A stretch of DNA of 64,000 bases, from positions 36,463,764-36,527,763 of the forward strand of contig OV121092.1 of the NCBI GenBank assembly GCA_921293015.1, in the 5' to 3' direction. This document shows positions 51,701-64,000 of this stretch, in pieces. The stretch is from Phorcus lineatus (taxonomy: Eukaryota > Mollusca > Gastropoda > Trochida > Trochidae). How positions within the stretch are numbered: the first letter of the stretch is position 1; every line of letters begins with the position of its first letter. Both the position numbers and the translations under genes were made by a program. The notes beneath the pieces were generated by a model. The model saw nothing but the letters and a program-made list of their open reading frames with translations. It was not told the DNA's origin and ran no database searches.

Positions 51701-54700
51701 TTTGGCCTCCAGATTCGAGCTTAAACAGGTACAGATAGCTGATTTTGACCAAATTCGCGGAAAAAGACTGAGTCCAATATATGCATATTGTTGTAGCGAG
51801 CGCGATAACTTTCTTAAAAATGCATATTTCTAAACTAAACTTTCATCAAATGTACACCACATTGTGTTCTATCGATTGAGCAATAGCAATTTTATTTCCA
51901 ATTCTTGGTTTGGGCTACAGATTCGAGCTTAAACAGGTACAGATAGCTGATTTTGACCAAATTCGCGGAAAAAGACTGAGTCCAATATATGCATATTGTT
52001 GTAGCGAGCGCGATAACTTTCTTAAAAATGCATATTTCTAAACCAAACTTTCATCAAATGTACACCACATTGTGTTCTATCGATTGAGCAATACCAATTT
52101 CATGTCCGAATCTTGGTTTGGGCTCCAGATTCGAGCTTAAACAGGTACAGATAGCTGATTTTGACCAAATTCGCGGAAAAAGACTGAGTCCAATATATGC
52201 ATATTGTTGTAGCGAGCGCGATAACTTTCTTAAAAATGCATATTTCTAAACCAAACTTTCATCAAATGTACACCACATTGTGTTCTATCGATTGAGCAAT
52301 ACCAATTTCCTGTCCGATTCTTGGTTTGGCCTCAGGTTTCGAGCTTAAACAGGTACAGATAGCTGATTTTGACCAAATTCGCGGAAAAAGACTGAGTCCA
52401 ATATGTGCATATTGTTGTAGCGAGCACGATAACTTTCTTAAAAATGCATATTTCTAAACCAAACTTTCATCAAATGTACACCACATTGTGTTCTATCGAT
52501 TGAGCAATAGCAATTTCATGTCCGATTCTTGATTTGGGCTCCAGATTCGAGCTTAAACAAGTACAGATAGCTGATTTTGACCAAATTCGCGGGAAAAGAC
52601 TGAGTCCAAGATATGCATATTGTTGTAGCGAGCGCGATAACTTTCTTAAAAATGCATATTTCTAAACCAAACTTTCATCAAATGTACATCACATTGTGTT
52701 CTTTCGATTGAGCAATAGCAATTTCCTGTCCGGTTCTTGGTTTGGGCTCCAGATTCGAGCTTAAACAGGTACAGATAGCTGATTTTGACCAAATTCGCGG
52801 AAAAAGACTGAGTCCAAGATATGCATATTGTTGTAGCGAGCGCGATAACTTTCTTAAAAATGCATATTTCTAAACCAAACTTTCATCAAATGTACATCAC
52901 ATTGTGTTCTTTCGATTGAGCAATAGCAATTTCCTGTCCGATTCTTGGTTTGGGCTCCAGATTCGAGCTTAAACAGGTACAGATAGCTGATTTTGACCAA
53001 ATTCGCGGAAAAAGACTGAGTCCAATATATGCATATTGTTGTAGCGAGCGCGATAACTTTCTTAAAAATGCATATTTCTAAACCAAACTTTCATCAAATG
53101 TACACCACATTGTGTTCTATCGATTGAGCAATAGCAATTTCATGTCCGATTCTTGATTTGGGCTCCAGATTCGAGCTTAAACAAGTACAGATAGCTGATT
53201 TTGACCAAATTCGCGGGAAAAGACTGAGTCCAAGATATGCATATTGTTGTAGCGAGCGCGATAACTTTCTTAAAAATGCATATTTCTAAACCAAACTTTC
53301 ATCAAATGTACATCACATTGTGTTCTATCGATTGAGCAATACCAATTTCCTGTCCGGTTCTTGGTTTGGCCTCCAGATTCGAGCTTAAACAGGTACAGAT
53401 AGCTGATTTTGACCAAATTCGCGGAAAAAGACTGAGTCCAATATATGCATATTGTTGTAGCGAGCGCGATAACTTTCTTAAAAATGCATATTTCTAAACC
53501 AAACTTTCATCAAATGTACACCACATTGTGTTCTATCGATTGAGCAATACCAATTTCATGTCCGAATCTTGGTTTGGGCTCCAGATTCGAGCTTAAACAG
53601 GTACAGATAGCTGATTTTGACCAAATTCGCGGGAAAAGACTGAGTCCAAGATATGCATATTGTTGTAGCGAGCGCGATAACTTTCTTAAAAATGCATATT
53701 TCTAAACCAAACTTTCATCAAATGTACATCACATTGTGTTCTTTCGATTGAGCAATAGCAATTTCCTGTCCGGTTCTTGGTTTGGGCTCCAGATTCGAGC
53801 TTAAACAGGTACAGATAGCTGATTTTGACCAAATTCGCGGAAAAAGACTGAGTCCAAGATATGCATATTGTTGTAGCGAGCGCGATAACTTTCTTAAAAA
53901 TGCATATTTCTAAACCAAACTTTCATCAAATGTACATCACATTGTGTTCTTTCGATTGAGCAATAGCAATTTCCTGTCCGATTCTTGGTTTGGGCTCCAG
54001 ATTCGAGCTTAAACAGGTACAGATAGCTGATTTTGACCAAATTCGCGGAAAAAGACTGAGTCCAATATATGCATATTGTTGTAGCGAGCGCGATAACTTT
54101 CTTAAAAATGCATATTTCTAAACCAAACTTTCATCAAATGTACATCACATTGTGTTCTATCGATTGAGCAATAGCAATTTCCTGTCCGGTTCTTGGTTTG
54201 GGCTCCAGATTCGAGCTTAAACAGGTACAGATAGCTGATTTTGACCAAATTCGCGGAAAAAGACTGAGTCCAATATATGCATATTGTTGTAGCGAGCGCG
54301 ATAACTTTCTTAAAAATGCATATTTCTAAACCAAACTTTCATCAAATGTACATCACATTGTGTTCTTTCGATTGAGCAATAGCAATTTCCTGTCCGATTC
54401 TTGGTTTGGGCTCCAGATTTGAGCTTAAACAGGTACAGATAGCTGATTTTGAACAAATTCGCGAAAAAAGACTGAGTCCAATATATGCATATTGTTGTAG
54501 CGAGCGCGATAACTTTCTTAAAAATGCATATTTCTAAACCAAACTTTCATCAAATGTACACCACATTGTGTTCTATCGATTGAGCAATACCAATTTCATG
54601 TCCGAATCTTGGTTTGGGCTCCAGATTCGAGCTTAAACAGGTACAGATAGCTGATTTTGACCAAATTCGCGGGAAAAGACTGAGTCCAAGATATGCATAT

Positions 54701-55788
54701 TGTTGTAGCGAGCGCGATAACTTTCTTAAAAATGCATATTTCTAAACCAAACTTTCATCAAATGTACATCACATTGTGTTCTTTCGATTGAGCAATAGCA
54801 ATTTCCTGTCCGGTTCTTGGTTTGGGCTCCAGATTCGAGCTTAAACAGGTACAGATAGCTGATTTTGAACAAATTCGCGGAAAAAGACTGAGTCCAAGAT
54901 ATGCATATTGTTGTAGCGAGCGCGATAACTTTCTTAAAAATGCATATTTCTAAACCAAACTTTCATCAAATGTACATCACATTGTGTTCTTTCGATTGAG
55001 CAATAGCAATTTCCTGTCCGATTCTTGGTTTGGGCTCCAGATTCGAGCTTAAACAGGTACAGATAGCTGATTTTGAACAAATTCGCGGAAAAAGACTGAG
55101 TCCAATATATGCATATTGTTGTAGCGAGCACGATAACTTTCTTAAAAATGCATATTTCTAAACCAAACTTTCATCAAATGTACACCACATTGTGTTCTAT
55201 CGATTGAGCAATAGCAATTTCATGTCCGATTCTTGATTTGGCCTCCAGATTCGAGCTTAAACAGGTACAGATAGCTGATTTTGAACAAATTCGCGGGAAA
55301 AGACTGAGTCCAAGATATGCATATTGTTGTAGCGAGCGCGATAACTTTCTTAAAAATGCATATTTCCAAACCAAACTTTCATCAAATGTACATCACATTG
55401 TGTTCTATCGATTGAGCAATAGCAATTTCCTGTCCGGTTCTTGGTTTGGCCTCAAGTTTCGAGCTTAAACAGGTACAGATAGCTGATTTTGACCAAATTC
55501 GCGGAAAAAGACTGAGTCCAATATATGCATATTGTTGTAGCGAGCACGATAACTTTCTTAAAAATGCATATTTCTAAACCAAACTTTCATCAAATGTACA
55601 CCACATTGTGTTCTATCGATTGAGCAATAGCAATTTCCTGTCCGATTCTTGGTTTGGGCTCCAGATTCGAGCTTAAACAGGTACAGATAGCTGATTTTGA
55701 CCAAATTCGCGGAAAAAGACTGAGTCCAATATATGCATTTTGTTGTAGCGAGCGCGATAACTTTCTTAAAAATGCATATTTCTAAACC
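48717..55788. repeat. Irregular HOR region with a 3-monomer module
   Basis: The module CATGTCCGAATC/CCAAGATATG, then TTCTTTCG/CCTGTCCGG/CCAAGATATG, then TTCTTTCG/CCTGTCCGA starts at 53501 and at 54541 (offset 5 monomers). Its last two members also follow 49965 and 52461. Monomers with CTTGATTTGGG and AACAAGTAC occur at 52461 and 53085. CAATTTTATTTCC first appears near 49.8 kb. M236 (48925) has several private changes (CACATCGTG, CTTATTTTGG). Confidence 0.68.
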
Positions 55789-57244
55789 AAACTTTCATCA
55801 AATGTACATCACATTGTGTTCTATCGATTGAGCAATAGCAATTTCCTGTCCGGTTCTTGGTTTGGCCTCAAGTTTCGAGCTTAAACAGGTACAGATAGCT
55901 GATTTTGACCAAATTCGCGGAAAAAGACTGAGTCCAATATATGCATATTGTTGTAGCGAGCGCGATAACTTTCTTAAAAATGCATATTTCTAAACCAAAC
56001 TTTCATCAAATGTACACCACATTGTGTTCTATCGATTGAGCAATAGCAATTTCATGTCCGATTCTTGGTTTGGGCTCCAGATTCGAGCTTAAACAGGTAC
56101 AGATAGCTGATTTTGACCAAATTCGCGGAAAAAGACTGAGTCCAATATATGCATATTGTTGTAGCGAGCGCGATAACTTTCTTAAAAATGCATATTTCTA
56201 AACCAAACTTTCATCAAATGTACATCACATTGTGTTCTATCGATTGAGCAATAGCAATTTCCTGTCCGGTTCTTGGTTTGGCCTCAAGTTTCGAGCTTAA
56301 ACAGGTACAGATAGCTGATTTTGACCAAATTCGCGGAAAAAGACTGAGTCCAATATATGCATATTGTTGTAGCGAGCGCGATAACTTTCTTAAAAATGCA
56401 TATTTCTAAACCAAACTTTCATCAAATGTACACCACATTGTGTTCTATCGATTGAGCAATAGCAATTTCATGTCCGATTCTTGGTTTGGGCTCCAGATTC
56501 GAGCTTAAACAGGTACAGATAGCTGATTTTGACCAAATTCGCGGAAAAAGACTGAGTCCAATATATGCATATTGTTGTAGCGAGCGCGATAACTTTCTTA
56601 AAAATGCATATTTCTAAACCAAACTTTCATCAAATGTACATCACATTGTGTTCTATCGATTGAGCAATAGCAATTTCCTGTCCGGTTCTTGGTTTGGCCT
56701 CAAGTTTCGAGCTTAAACAGGTACAGATAGCTGATTTTGACCAAATTCGCGGAAAAAGACTGAGTCCAATATATGCATATTGTTGTAGCGAGCGCGATAA
56801 CTTTCTTAAAAATGCATATTTCTAAACCAAACTTTCATCAAATGTACACCACATTGTGTTCTATCGATTGAGCAATAGCAATTTCATGTCCGATTCTTGG
56901 TTTGGGCTCCAGATTCGAGCTTAAACAGGTACAGATAGCTGATTTTGACCAAATTCGCGGAAAAAGACTGAGTCCAATATATGCATATTGTTGTAGCGAG
57001 CGCGATAACTTTCTTAAAAATGCATATTTCTAAACCAAACTTTCATCAAATGTACATCACATTGTGTTCTATCGATTGAGCAATAGCAATTTCCTGTCCG
57101 GTTCTTGGTTTGGCCTCAAGTTTCGAGCTTAAACAGGTACAGATAGCTGATTTTGACCAAATTCGCGGAAAAAGACTGAGTCCAATATATGCATATTGTT
57201 GTAGCGAGCGCGTTAACTTTCTTAAAAATGCATATTTCTAAACC
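55789..57244. repeat. Homogeneous dimeric HOR (416 bp), 3.5 copies
   Basis: CCTGTCCGG/GGCCTCAAG monomers alternate with CATGTCCGA/GGGCTCCAG monomers from M269 to M275. I see no difference between the first three dimers. The last half-copy has GCGCGTTAAC. This is the most uniform stretch in the window and so probably one of the youngest amplifications. Confidence 0.88.
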
Positions 57245-58076
57245 AAACTTTCATCAAATGTACATCACATTGTGTTCTATCGATTGAGCAATAGCAATTT
57301 CCTGTCCGATTCTTGGTTTGGCCTTAAGTTTCGAGCTTAAACAGGTACAGATAGCTGATTTTGACCAAATTCGCGGAAAAAGACTGAGTCCAATATATGC
57401 ATATTGTTGTAGCGAGCGCGATAACTTTCTTAAAAATGCATATTTCTAAACTAAACTTTCATCAAATGTACACCACATTGTGTTCTATCGATTGAGCAAT
57501 AGCAATTTTATTTCCAATTCTTGGTTTGGGCTCCAGATTCGAGCTTAAACAGGTACAGATAGCTGATTTTGACCAAATTCGCGGAAAAAGACTGAGTCCA
57601 ATATATGCATATTGTTGTAGCGAGCGCGATAACTTTCTTAAAAATGCATATTTCTAAACCAAACTTTCATCAAATGTACACCACATTGTGTTCTATCGAT
57701 TGAGCAATAGCAATTTCATGTCCGATTCTTGGTTTGGGCTCCAGATTCGAGCTTAAACAGGTACAGATAGCTGATTTTGACCAAATTCGCGGAAAAAGAC
57801 TGAGTCCAATATATGCATATTGTTGTAGCGAGCGCGATAACTTTCTTAAAAATGCATATTTCTAAACCAAACTTTCATCAAATGTACATCACATTGTGTT
57901 CTATCGATTGAGCAATAGCAATTTCCTGTCCGGTTCTTGGTTTGGCCTCAAGTTTCGAGCTTAAACAGGTACAGATAGCTGATTTTGACCAAATTCGCGG
58001 AAAAAGACTGAGTCCAATATATGCATATTGTTGTAGCGAGCGCGTTAACTTTCTTAAAAATGCATATTTCTAAACC
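57245..58076. repeat. 4-monomer bridging segment M276-M279
   Basis: GGCCTTAAG and CAATTTTATTTCC monomers, then a CATGTCC and a CCTGTCCGG/GCGCGTTAAC monomer as in the preceding dimer. M275-M277 and M279-M281 correspond at an offset of 4 monomers (832 bp). Confidence 0.7.
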
Positions 58077-60156
58077 AAACTTTCATCAAATGTACATCAC
58101 ATTGTGTTCTATCGATTGAGCAATAGTAATTTCCTGTCCGATTCTTGGTTTGGCCTTAAGTTTCGAGCTTAAACAGGTACAGATAGCTGATTTTGACCAA
58201 ATTCGCGGAAAAAGACTGAGTCCAATATATGCATATTGTTGTAGCGAGCGCGATAACTTTCTTAAAAATGCATATTTCTAAACTAAACTTTCATCAAATG
58301 TACACCACATTGTGTTCTATCGATTGAGCAATAGCAATTTTATTTCCAATTCTTGGTTTGGGCTCCAGATTCGAGCTTAAACAGGTACAGATAGCTGATT
58401 TTGACCAAATTCGCGGGAAAAGACTGAGTCCAAGATATGCATATTGTTGTAGCGAGCGCGATAACTTTCTTAAAAATGCATATTTCTAAACCAAACTTTC
58501 ATCAAATGTACATCACATTGTGTTCTATCGATTGAGCAATACCAATTTCCTGTCCGGTTCTTGGTTTGGCCTCCAGATTCGAGCTTAAACAGGTACAGAT
58601 AGCTGATTTTGAACAAATTCGCGGAAAAAGACTGAGTCCAATATATGCATATTGTTGTAGCGAGCACGATAACTTTCTTAAAAATGCATATTTCTAAACC
58701 AAACTTTCATCAAATGTACACCACATTGTGTTCTATCGATTGAGCAATACCAATTTCATGTACGAATCTTGGTTTGGGCTCCAGATTCGAGCTTAAACAG
58801 GTACAGATAGCTGATTTTGACCAAATTCGCGAAAAAAGACTGAGTCCAATATATGCATATTGTTGTAGCGAGCGCGATAACTTTCTTAAAAATGCATATT
58901 TCTAAACCAAACTTTCATCAAATGTACACCACATTGTGTTCTATCGATTGAGCAATACCAATTTCCTGTCCGGTTCTTGGTTTGGCCTCCAGATTCGAGC
59001 TTAAACAGGTACAGATAGCTGATTTTGACCAAATTCGCGGAAAAAGACTGAGTCCAATATATGCATATTGTTGTAGCGAGCGCGATAACTTTCTTAAAAA
59101 TGCATATTTCTAAACCAAACTTTCATCAAATGTACATCACATTGTGTTCTATCGATTGAGCAATAGTAATTTCCTGTCCGATTCTTGGTTTGGCCTTAAG
59201 TTTCGAGCTTAAACAGGTACAGATAGCTGATTTTGACCAAATTCGCGGAAAAAGACTGAGTCCAATATATGCATATTGTTGTAGCGAGCGCGATAACTTT
59301 CTTAAAAATGCATATTTCTAAACTAAACTTTCATCAAATGTACACCACATTGTGTTCTATCGATTGAGCAATAGCAATTTTATTTCCAATTCTTGGTTTG
59401 GGCTCCAGATTCGAGCTTAAACAGGTACAGATAGCTGATTTTGACCAAATTCGCGGGAAAAGACTGAGTCCAAGATATGCATATTGTTGTAGCGAGCGCG
59501 ATAACTTTCTTAAAAATGCATATTTCTAAACCAAACTTTCATCAAATGTACATCACATTGTGTTCTATCGATTGAGCAATACCAATTTCCTGTCCGGTTC
59601 TTGGTTTGGCCTCCAGATTCGAGCTTAAACAGGTACAGATAGCTGATTTTGAACAAATTCGCGGAAAAAGACTGAGTCCAATATATGCATATTGTTGTAG
59701 CGAGCACGATAACTTTCTTAAAAATGCATATTTCTAAACCAAACTTTCATCAAATGTACACCACATTGTGTTCTATCGATTGAGCAATACCAATTTCATG
59801 TCCGATTCTTGGTTTGGGCTCCAGATTCGAGCTTAAACAGGCACAGATAGCTGATTTTGACCAAATTCGCGAAAAAAGACTGAGTCCAATATATGCATAT
59901 TGTTGTAGCGAGCGCGATAACTTTCTTAAAAATGCATATTTCTAAACCAAACTTTCATCAAATGTACACCACATTGTGTTCTATCGATTGAGCAATACCA
60001 ATTTCCTGTCCGGTTCTTGGTTTGGCCTCCAGATTCGAGCTTAAACAGGTACAGATAGCTGATTTTGACCAAATTCGCGGAAAAAGACTGAGTCCAATAT
60101 ATGCATATTGTTGTAGCGAGCACGATAACTTTCTTAAAAATGCATATTTCTAAACC
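58077..60156. repeat. 5-monomer HOR (1,040 bp), two copies
   Basis: Copies are 58077-59116 and 59117-60156. Each has AATAGTAAT with GGCCTTAAG, then CAATTTTATTTCC with CCAAGATATG, then GGCCTCCAG with GAAC and GCAC, then a CATGT monomer with GCGAAAAAAG, then CCTGTCCGG with GGCCTCCAG. Differences are CATGTACGAATC against CATGTCCGATTC and a private AGGCACAG in the second copy. Confidence 0.88.
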
Positions 60157-63100
60157 AAACTTTCATCAAATGTACACCACATTGTGTTCTATCGATTGAG
60201 CAATAGCACTTTCATGTCCGATTCTTGATTTGGGCTCCAGATTCGAGCTTAAACAGGTACAGATAGCTGATTTTGACCAAATTCGCGGGAAAAGACTGAG
60301 TCCAATATATGCATATTGTTGTAGCGAGCGCGATAACTTTCTTAAAAATGCATATTTCTAAACCAAACTTTCATCAAATGTACACCACATTGTGTTCTAT
60401 CGATTGAGCAATAGCAATTTCATGTCCGATTCTTGATTTGGGCTCCAGATTCGAGCTTAAACAAGTACAGATAGCTGATTTTGACCAAATTCGCGGGAAA
60501 AGACTGAGTCCAAGATATGCATATTGTTGTAGCGAGCGCGATAACTTTCTTAAAAATGCATATTTCTAAACCAAACTTTCATCAAATGTACATCACATTG
60601 TGTTCTATCGATTGAGCAATACCAATTTCCTGTCCGGTTCTTGGTTTGGCCTCCAGATTCGAGCTTAAACAGGTACAGATAGCTGATTTTGACCAAATTC
60701 GCGGAAAAAGACTGAGTCCAATATATGCATATTGTTGTAGCGAGCACGATAACTTTCTTAAAAATGCATATTTCTAAACCAAACTTTCATCAAATGTACA
60801 CCACATTGTGTTCTATCGATTGAGCAATACCAATTTCATGTCCGAATCTTGGTTTGGCCTCAAGTTTCGAGCTTAAACAGGTACAGATAGCTGATTTTGA
60901 CCAAATTCGCGGAAAAAGACTGAGTCCAATATATGCATATTGTTGTAGCGAGCGCGATAACTTTCTTAAAAATGCATATTTCTAAACTAAACTTTCATCA
61001 AATGTACACCACATTGTGTTCTATCGATTGAGCAATAGCAATTTTATTTCCAATTCTTGGTTTGGGCTCCAGATTCGAGCTTAAACAGGTACAGATAGCT
61101 GATTTTGACCAAATTCGCGGAAAAAGACTGAGTCCAATATATGCATATTGTTGTAGCGAGCGCGATAACTTTCTTAAAAATGCATATTTCTAAACCAAAC
61201 TTTCATCAAATGTACACCACATTGTGTTCTATCGATTGAGCAATACCAATTTCATGTCCGAATCTTGGTTTGGCCTCAAGTTTCGAGCTTAAACAGGTAC
61301 AGATAGCTGATTTTGACCAAATTCGCGGGAAAAGACTGAGTCCAAGATATGCATATTGTTGTAGCGAGCGCGATAACTTTCTTAAAAATGCATATTTCTA
61401 AACCAAACTTTCATCAAATGTACATCACATTGTGTTCTATCGATTGAGCAATACCAATTTCCTGTCCGGTTCTTGGTTTGGCCTCCAGATTCGAGCTTAA
61501 ACAGGTACAGATAGCTGATTTTGAACAAATTCGCGGAAAAAGACTGAGTCCAATATATGCATATTGTTGTAGCGAGCGCGATAACTTTCTTAAAAATGCA
61601 TATTTCTAAACCAAACTTTCATCAAATGTACACCACATTGTGTTCTATCGATTGAGCAATAGCAATTTCATGTCCGATTCTTGATTTGGGCTCCAGATTC
61701 GAGCTTAAACAAGTACAGATAGCTGATTTTGACCAAATTCGCGGGAAAAGACTGAGTCCAAGATATGCATATTGTTGTAGCGAGCGCGATAACTTTCTTA
61801 AAAATGCATATTTCTAAACCAAACTTTCATCAAATGTACATCACATTGTGTTCTATCGATTGAGCAATACCAATTTCCTGTCCGGTTCTTGGTTTGGGCT
61901 CCAGATTCGAGCTTAAACAGGTACAGATAGCTGATTTTGAACAAATTCGCGGAAAAAGACTGAGTCCAATATATGCATATTGTTGTAGCGAGCACGATAA
62001 CTTTCTTAAAAATGCATATTTCTAAACCAAACTTTCATCAAATGTACACCACATTGTGTTCTATCGATTGAGCAATACCAATTTCATGTACGAATCTTGG
62101 TTTGGGCTCCAGATTCGAGCTTAAACAGGTACAGATAGCTGATTTTGACCAAATTCGCGAAAAAAGACTGAGTCCAATATATGCATATTGTTGTAGCGAG
62201 CGCGATAACTTTCTTAAAAATGCATATTTCTAAACCAAACTTTCATCAAATGTACACCACATTGTGTTCTATCGATTGAGCAATACCAATTTCCTGTCCG
62301 GTTCTTGGTTTGGCCTCCAGATTCGAGCTTAAACAGGTACAGATAGCTGATTTTGAACAAATTCGCGGAAAAAGACTGAGTCCAATATATGCATATTGTT
62401 GTAGCGAGCACGATAACTTTCTTAAAAATGCATATTTCTAAACCAAACTTTCATCAAATGTACACCACATTGTGTTCTATCGATTGAGCAATAGCACTTT
62501 CATGTCCGATTCTTGGTTTGGGCTCCAGATTCGAGCTTAAACAGGTACAGATAGCTGATTTTGAACAAATTCGCGGAAAAAGACTGAGTCCAATATATGC
62601 ATATTGTTGTAGCGAGCGCGATAACTTTCTTAAAAATGCATATTTCTAAACCAAACTTTCATCAAATGTACACCACATTGTGTTCTATCGATTGAGCAAT
62701 ACCAATTTCATGTCCGAATCTTGGTTTGGCCTCAAGTTTCGAGCTTAAACAGGTACAGATAGCTGATTTTGACCAAATTCGCGGGAAAAGACTGAGTCCA
62801 AGATATGCATATTGTTGTAGCGAGCGCGATAACTTTCTTAAAAATGCATATTTCTAAACCAAACTTTCATCAAATGTACACCACATTGTGTTCTATCGAT
62901 TGAGCAATAGCACTTTCATGTCCGATTCTTGATTTGGGCTCCAGATTCGAGCTTAAACAGGTACAGATAGCTGATTTTGACCAAATTCGCGGGAAAAGAC
63001 TGAGTCCAATATATGCATATTGTTGTAGCGAGCGCGATAACTTTCTTAAAAATGCATATTTCTAAACCAAACTTTCATCAAATGTACATCACATTGTGTT

Positions 63101-64000
63101 CTATCGATTGAGCAATACCAATTTCCTGTCCGATTCTTGGTTTGGCCTCCAGATTCGAGCTTAAACAGGTACAGATAGCTGATTTTGAACAAATTCGCGG
63201 AAAAAGACTGAGTCCAATATATGCATATTGTTGTAGCGAGCACGATAACTTTCTTAAAAATGCATATTTCTAAACCAAACTTTCATCAAATGTACACCAC
63301 ATTGTGTTCTATCGATTGAGCAATAGCAATTTCCTGTCCGATTCTTGGTTTGGGCTCCAGATTCGAGCTTAAACAGGTACAGATAGCTGATTTTGACCAA
63401 ATTCGCGGAAAAAGACTGAGTCCAATATATGCATTTTGTTGTAGCGAGCGCGATAACTTTCTTAAAAATGCATATTTCTAAACCAAACTTTCATCAAATG
63501 TACATCACATTGTGTTCTATCGATTGAGCAATAGCAATTTCCTGTCCGGTTCTTGGTTTGGCCTCAAGTTTCGAGCTTAAACAGGTACAGATAGCTGATT
63601 TTGACCAAATTCGCGGAAAAAGACTGAGTCCAATATATGCATATTGTTGTAGCGAGCACGATAACTTTCTTAAAAATGCATATTTCTAAACCAAACTTTC
63701 ATCAAATGTACACCACATTGTGTTCTTTCGATTGAGCAATAGCAATTTTATTTCCAATTCTTGGTTTGGGCTCCAGATTCGAGCTTAAACAGGTACAGAT
63801 AGCTGATTTTGACCAAATTCGCGGAAAAAGACTGAGTCCAATATATGCATATTGTTGTAGCGAGCGCGATAACTTTCTTAAAAATGCATATTTCTAAACC
63901 AAACTTTCATCAAATGTACACCACATTGTGTTCTATCGATTGAGCAATAGCACTTTCATGTCCGATTCTTGATTTGGGCTCCAGATTCGAGCTTAAACAG
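60157..64000. repeat. Irregular HOR region to the window end (M290-M308)
   Basis: M291-M292 (60365-60780) correspond to M297-M298 (61613-62028), offset 6 monomers, marked by AACAAGTAC. AGCACTTTC monomers occur at 60157, 62445, 62861 and 63901. M305 (63277) shares the rare GCATTTTG with M268 (55581). The array is cut by the window edge after 100 bp of M308, so it continues beyond. Confidence 0.68.

Larger units (their letters stand above)
1..64000. repeat. 208-bp satellite DNA array, 307 complete monomers plus a partial
   Basis: The sequence repeats head to tail every 208 bases from the first to the last base. Monomers start at 1, 209, 417 and so on, and the last partial one starts at 63901. 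Single monomers mostly differ by a handful of substitutions at recurrent sites. Thirteen length changes (three +5/-1/+5 near 10.8-14.6 kb, two -1, seven +4, one +9) account for the +44 phase drift. No unrelated sequence interrupts the array and no monomer is inverted. Arrays of this size and organisation are known from eukaryotic heterochromatin, but the window shows neither a flank nor a marker that would locate it. No protein-coding gene, tRNA, rRNA, transposon or CRISPR is present; CRISPR is excluded because there are no unique spacers. Confidence 0.99.

Noticed and set aside
1-64000. CRISPR array
   Set aside because: The repeats are contiguous with no unique spacers, and the unit is far longer than a CRISPR repeat. 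There are no cas genes.
1-64000. Transposon-derived satellite (internal pieces of a transposable element or tRNA-like SINE)
   Set aside because: No terminal inverted repeats, target-site duplications, A/B boxes in the right spacing, or reverse transcriptase/transposase fragments could be seen in the monomer.
1-64000. Assembly artefact from repeated joining of one read
   Set aside because: Monomers carry many different private variants in structured order, and HOR copies differ by small changes. A simple duplication artefact would give exact copies. Local collapse or expansion, for example at 55789-57244, cannot be excluded without reads.

Overview
The whole 64,000-base window is one uninterrupted tandem array of a satellite DNA with a 208-bp monomer. 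In the phase used here a monomer begins with AAACTTTCATC and ends with TTCTAAACC. I count 307 complete monomers (M1 starts at base 1) plus a 100-bp partial monomer from 63901. The first monomer is about 38.5% GC. Thirteen length changes (sum +44 bp) account for the whole phase drift: the last monomer starts at 63901, which is 45 modulo 208. I saw no gene, RNA gene, transposon, non-satellite spacer or inverted block. All monomers point the same way.

A megasatellite of this kind, with nested higher-order repeats (HORs) and a unit close to one nucleosome plus linker, is typical of eukaryotic constitutive heterochromatin (centromeric, pericentromeric or subtelomeric). Nothing in the window proves which of these it is. 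I do not recognise the monomer and cannot name the organism.

The layout is a mosaic of HORs built by unequal exchange. 1-8944: overlapping 12-, 9/10- and 2-monomer repeats. 8945-15817: a 15-mer followed by an 18-mer derived from it, sharing a 5-bp insertion. 15818-21017: irregular, reshuffling a recurrent 3-monomer module. 21018-31415: a 26-mer (5,407 bp) directly followed by its 24-mer copy (4,991 bp), sharing a 1-bp deletion. 31416-32455: transition. 32456-34755: a 4-mer of 836 bp, 2.75 copies, marked by a 4-bp TA-tract expansion. 34756-37251: two copies of a 6-mer that itself contains repeated dimers. 37252-43100: shuffled 5-10-monomer blocks carrying the expanded TA tract. 43101-48924: a 13/14-mer with an internal 5-mer. 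48925-55788: irregular, with a 3-monomer module. 55789-57244: a homogeneous dimer, 3.5 copies. 57245-60156: 4-mer and 5-mer repeats. 60157-64000: irregular.

Diagnostic variants change sharply near 29-32 kb: one set is seen only to the left and another only to the right, so two differently homogenised domains meet there. Short open frames of 65-80 codons recur with the monomer. They are by-products of a stop-poor frame, not genes: 208 is not divisible by 3, so no frame continues into the next monomer.
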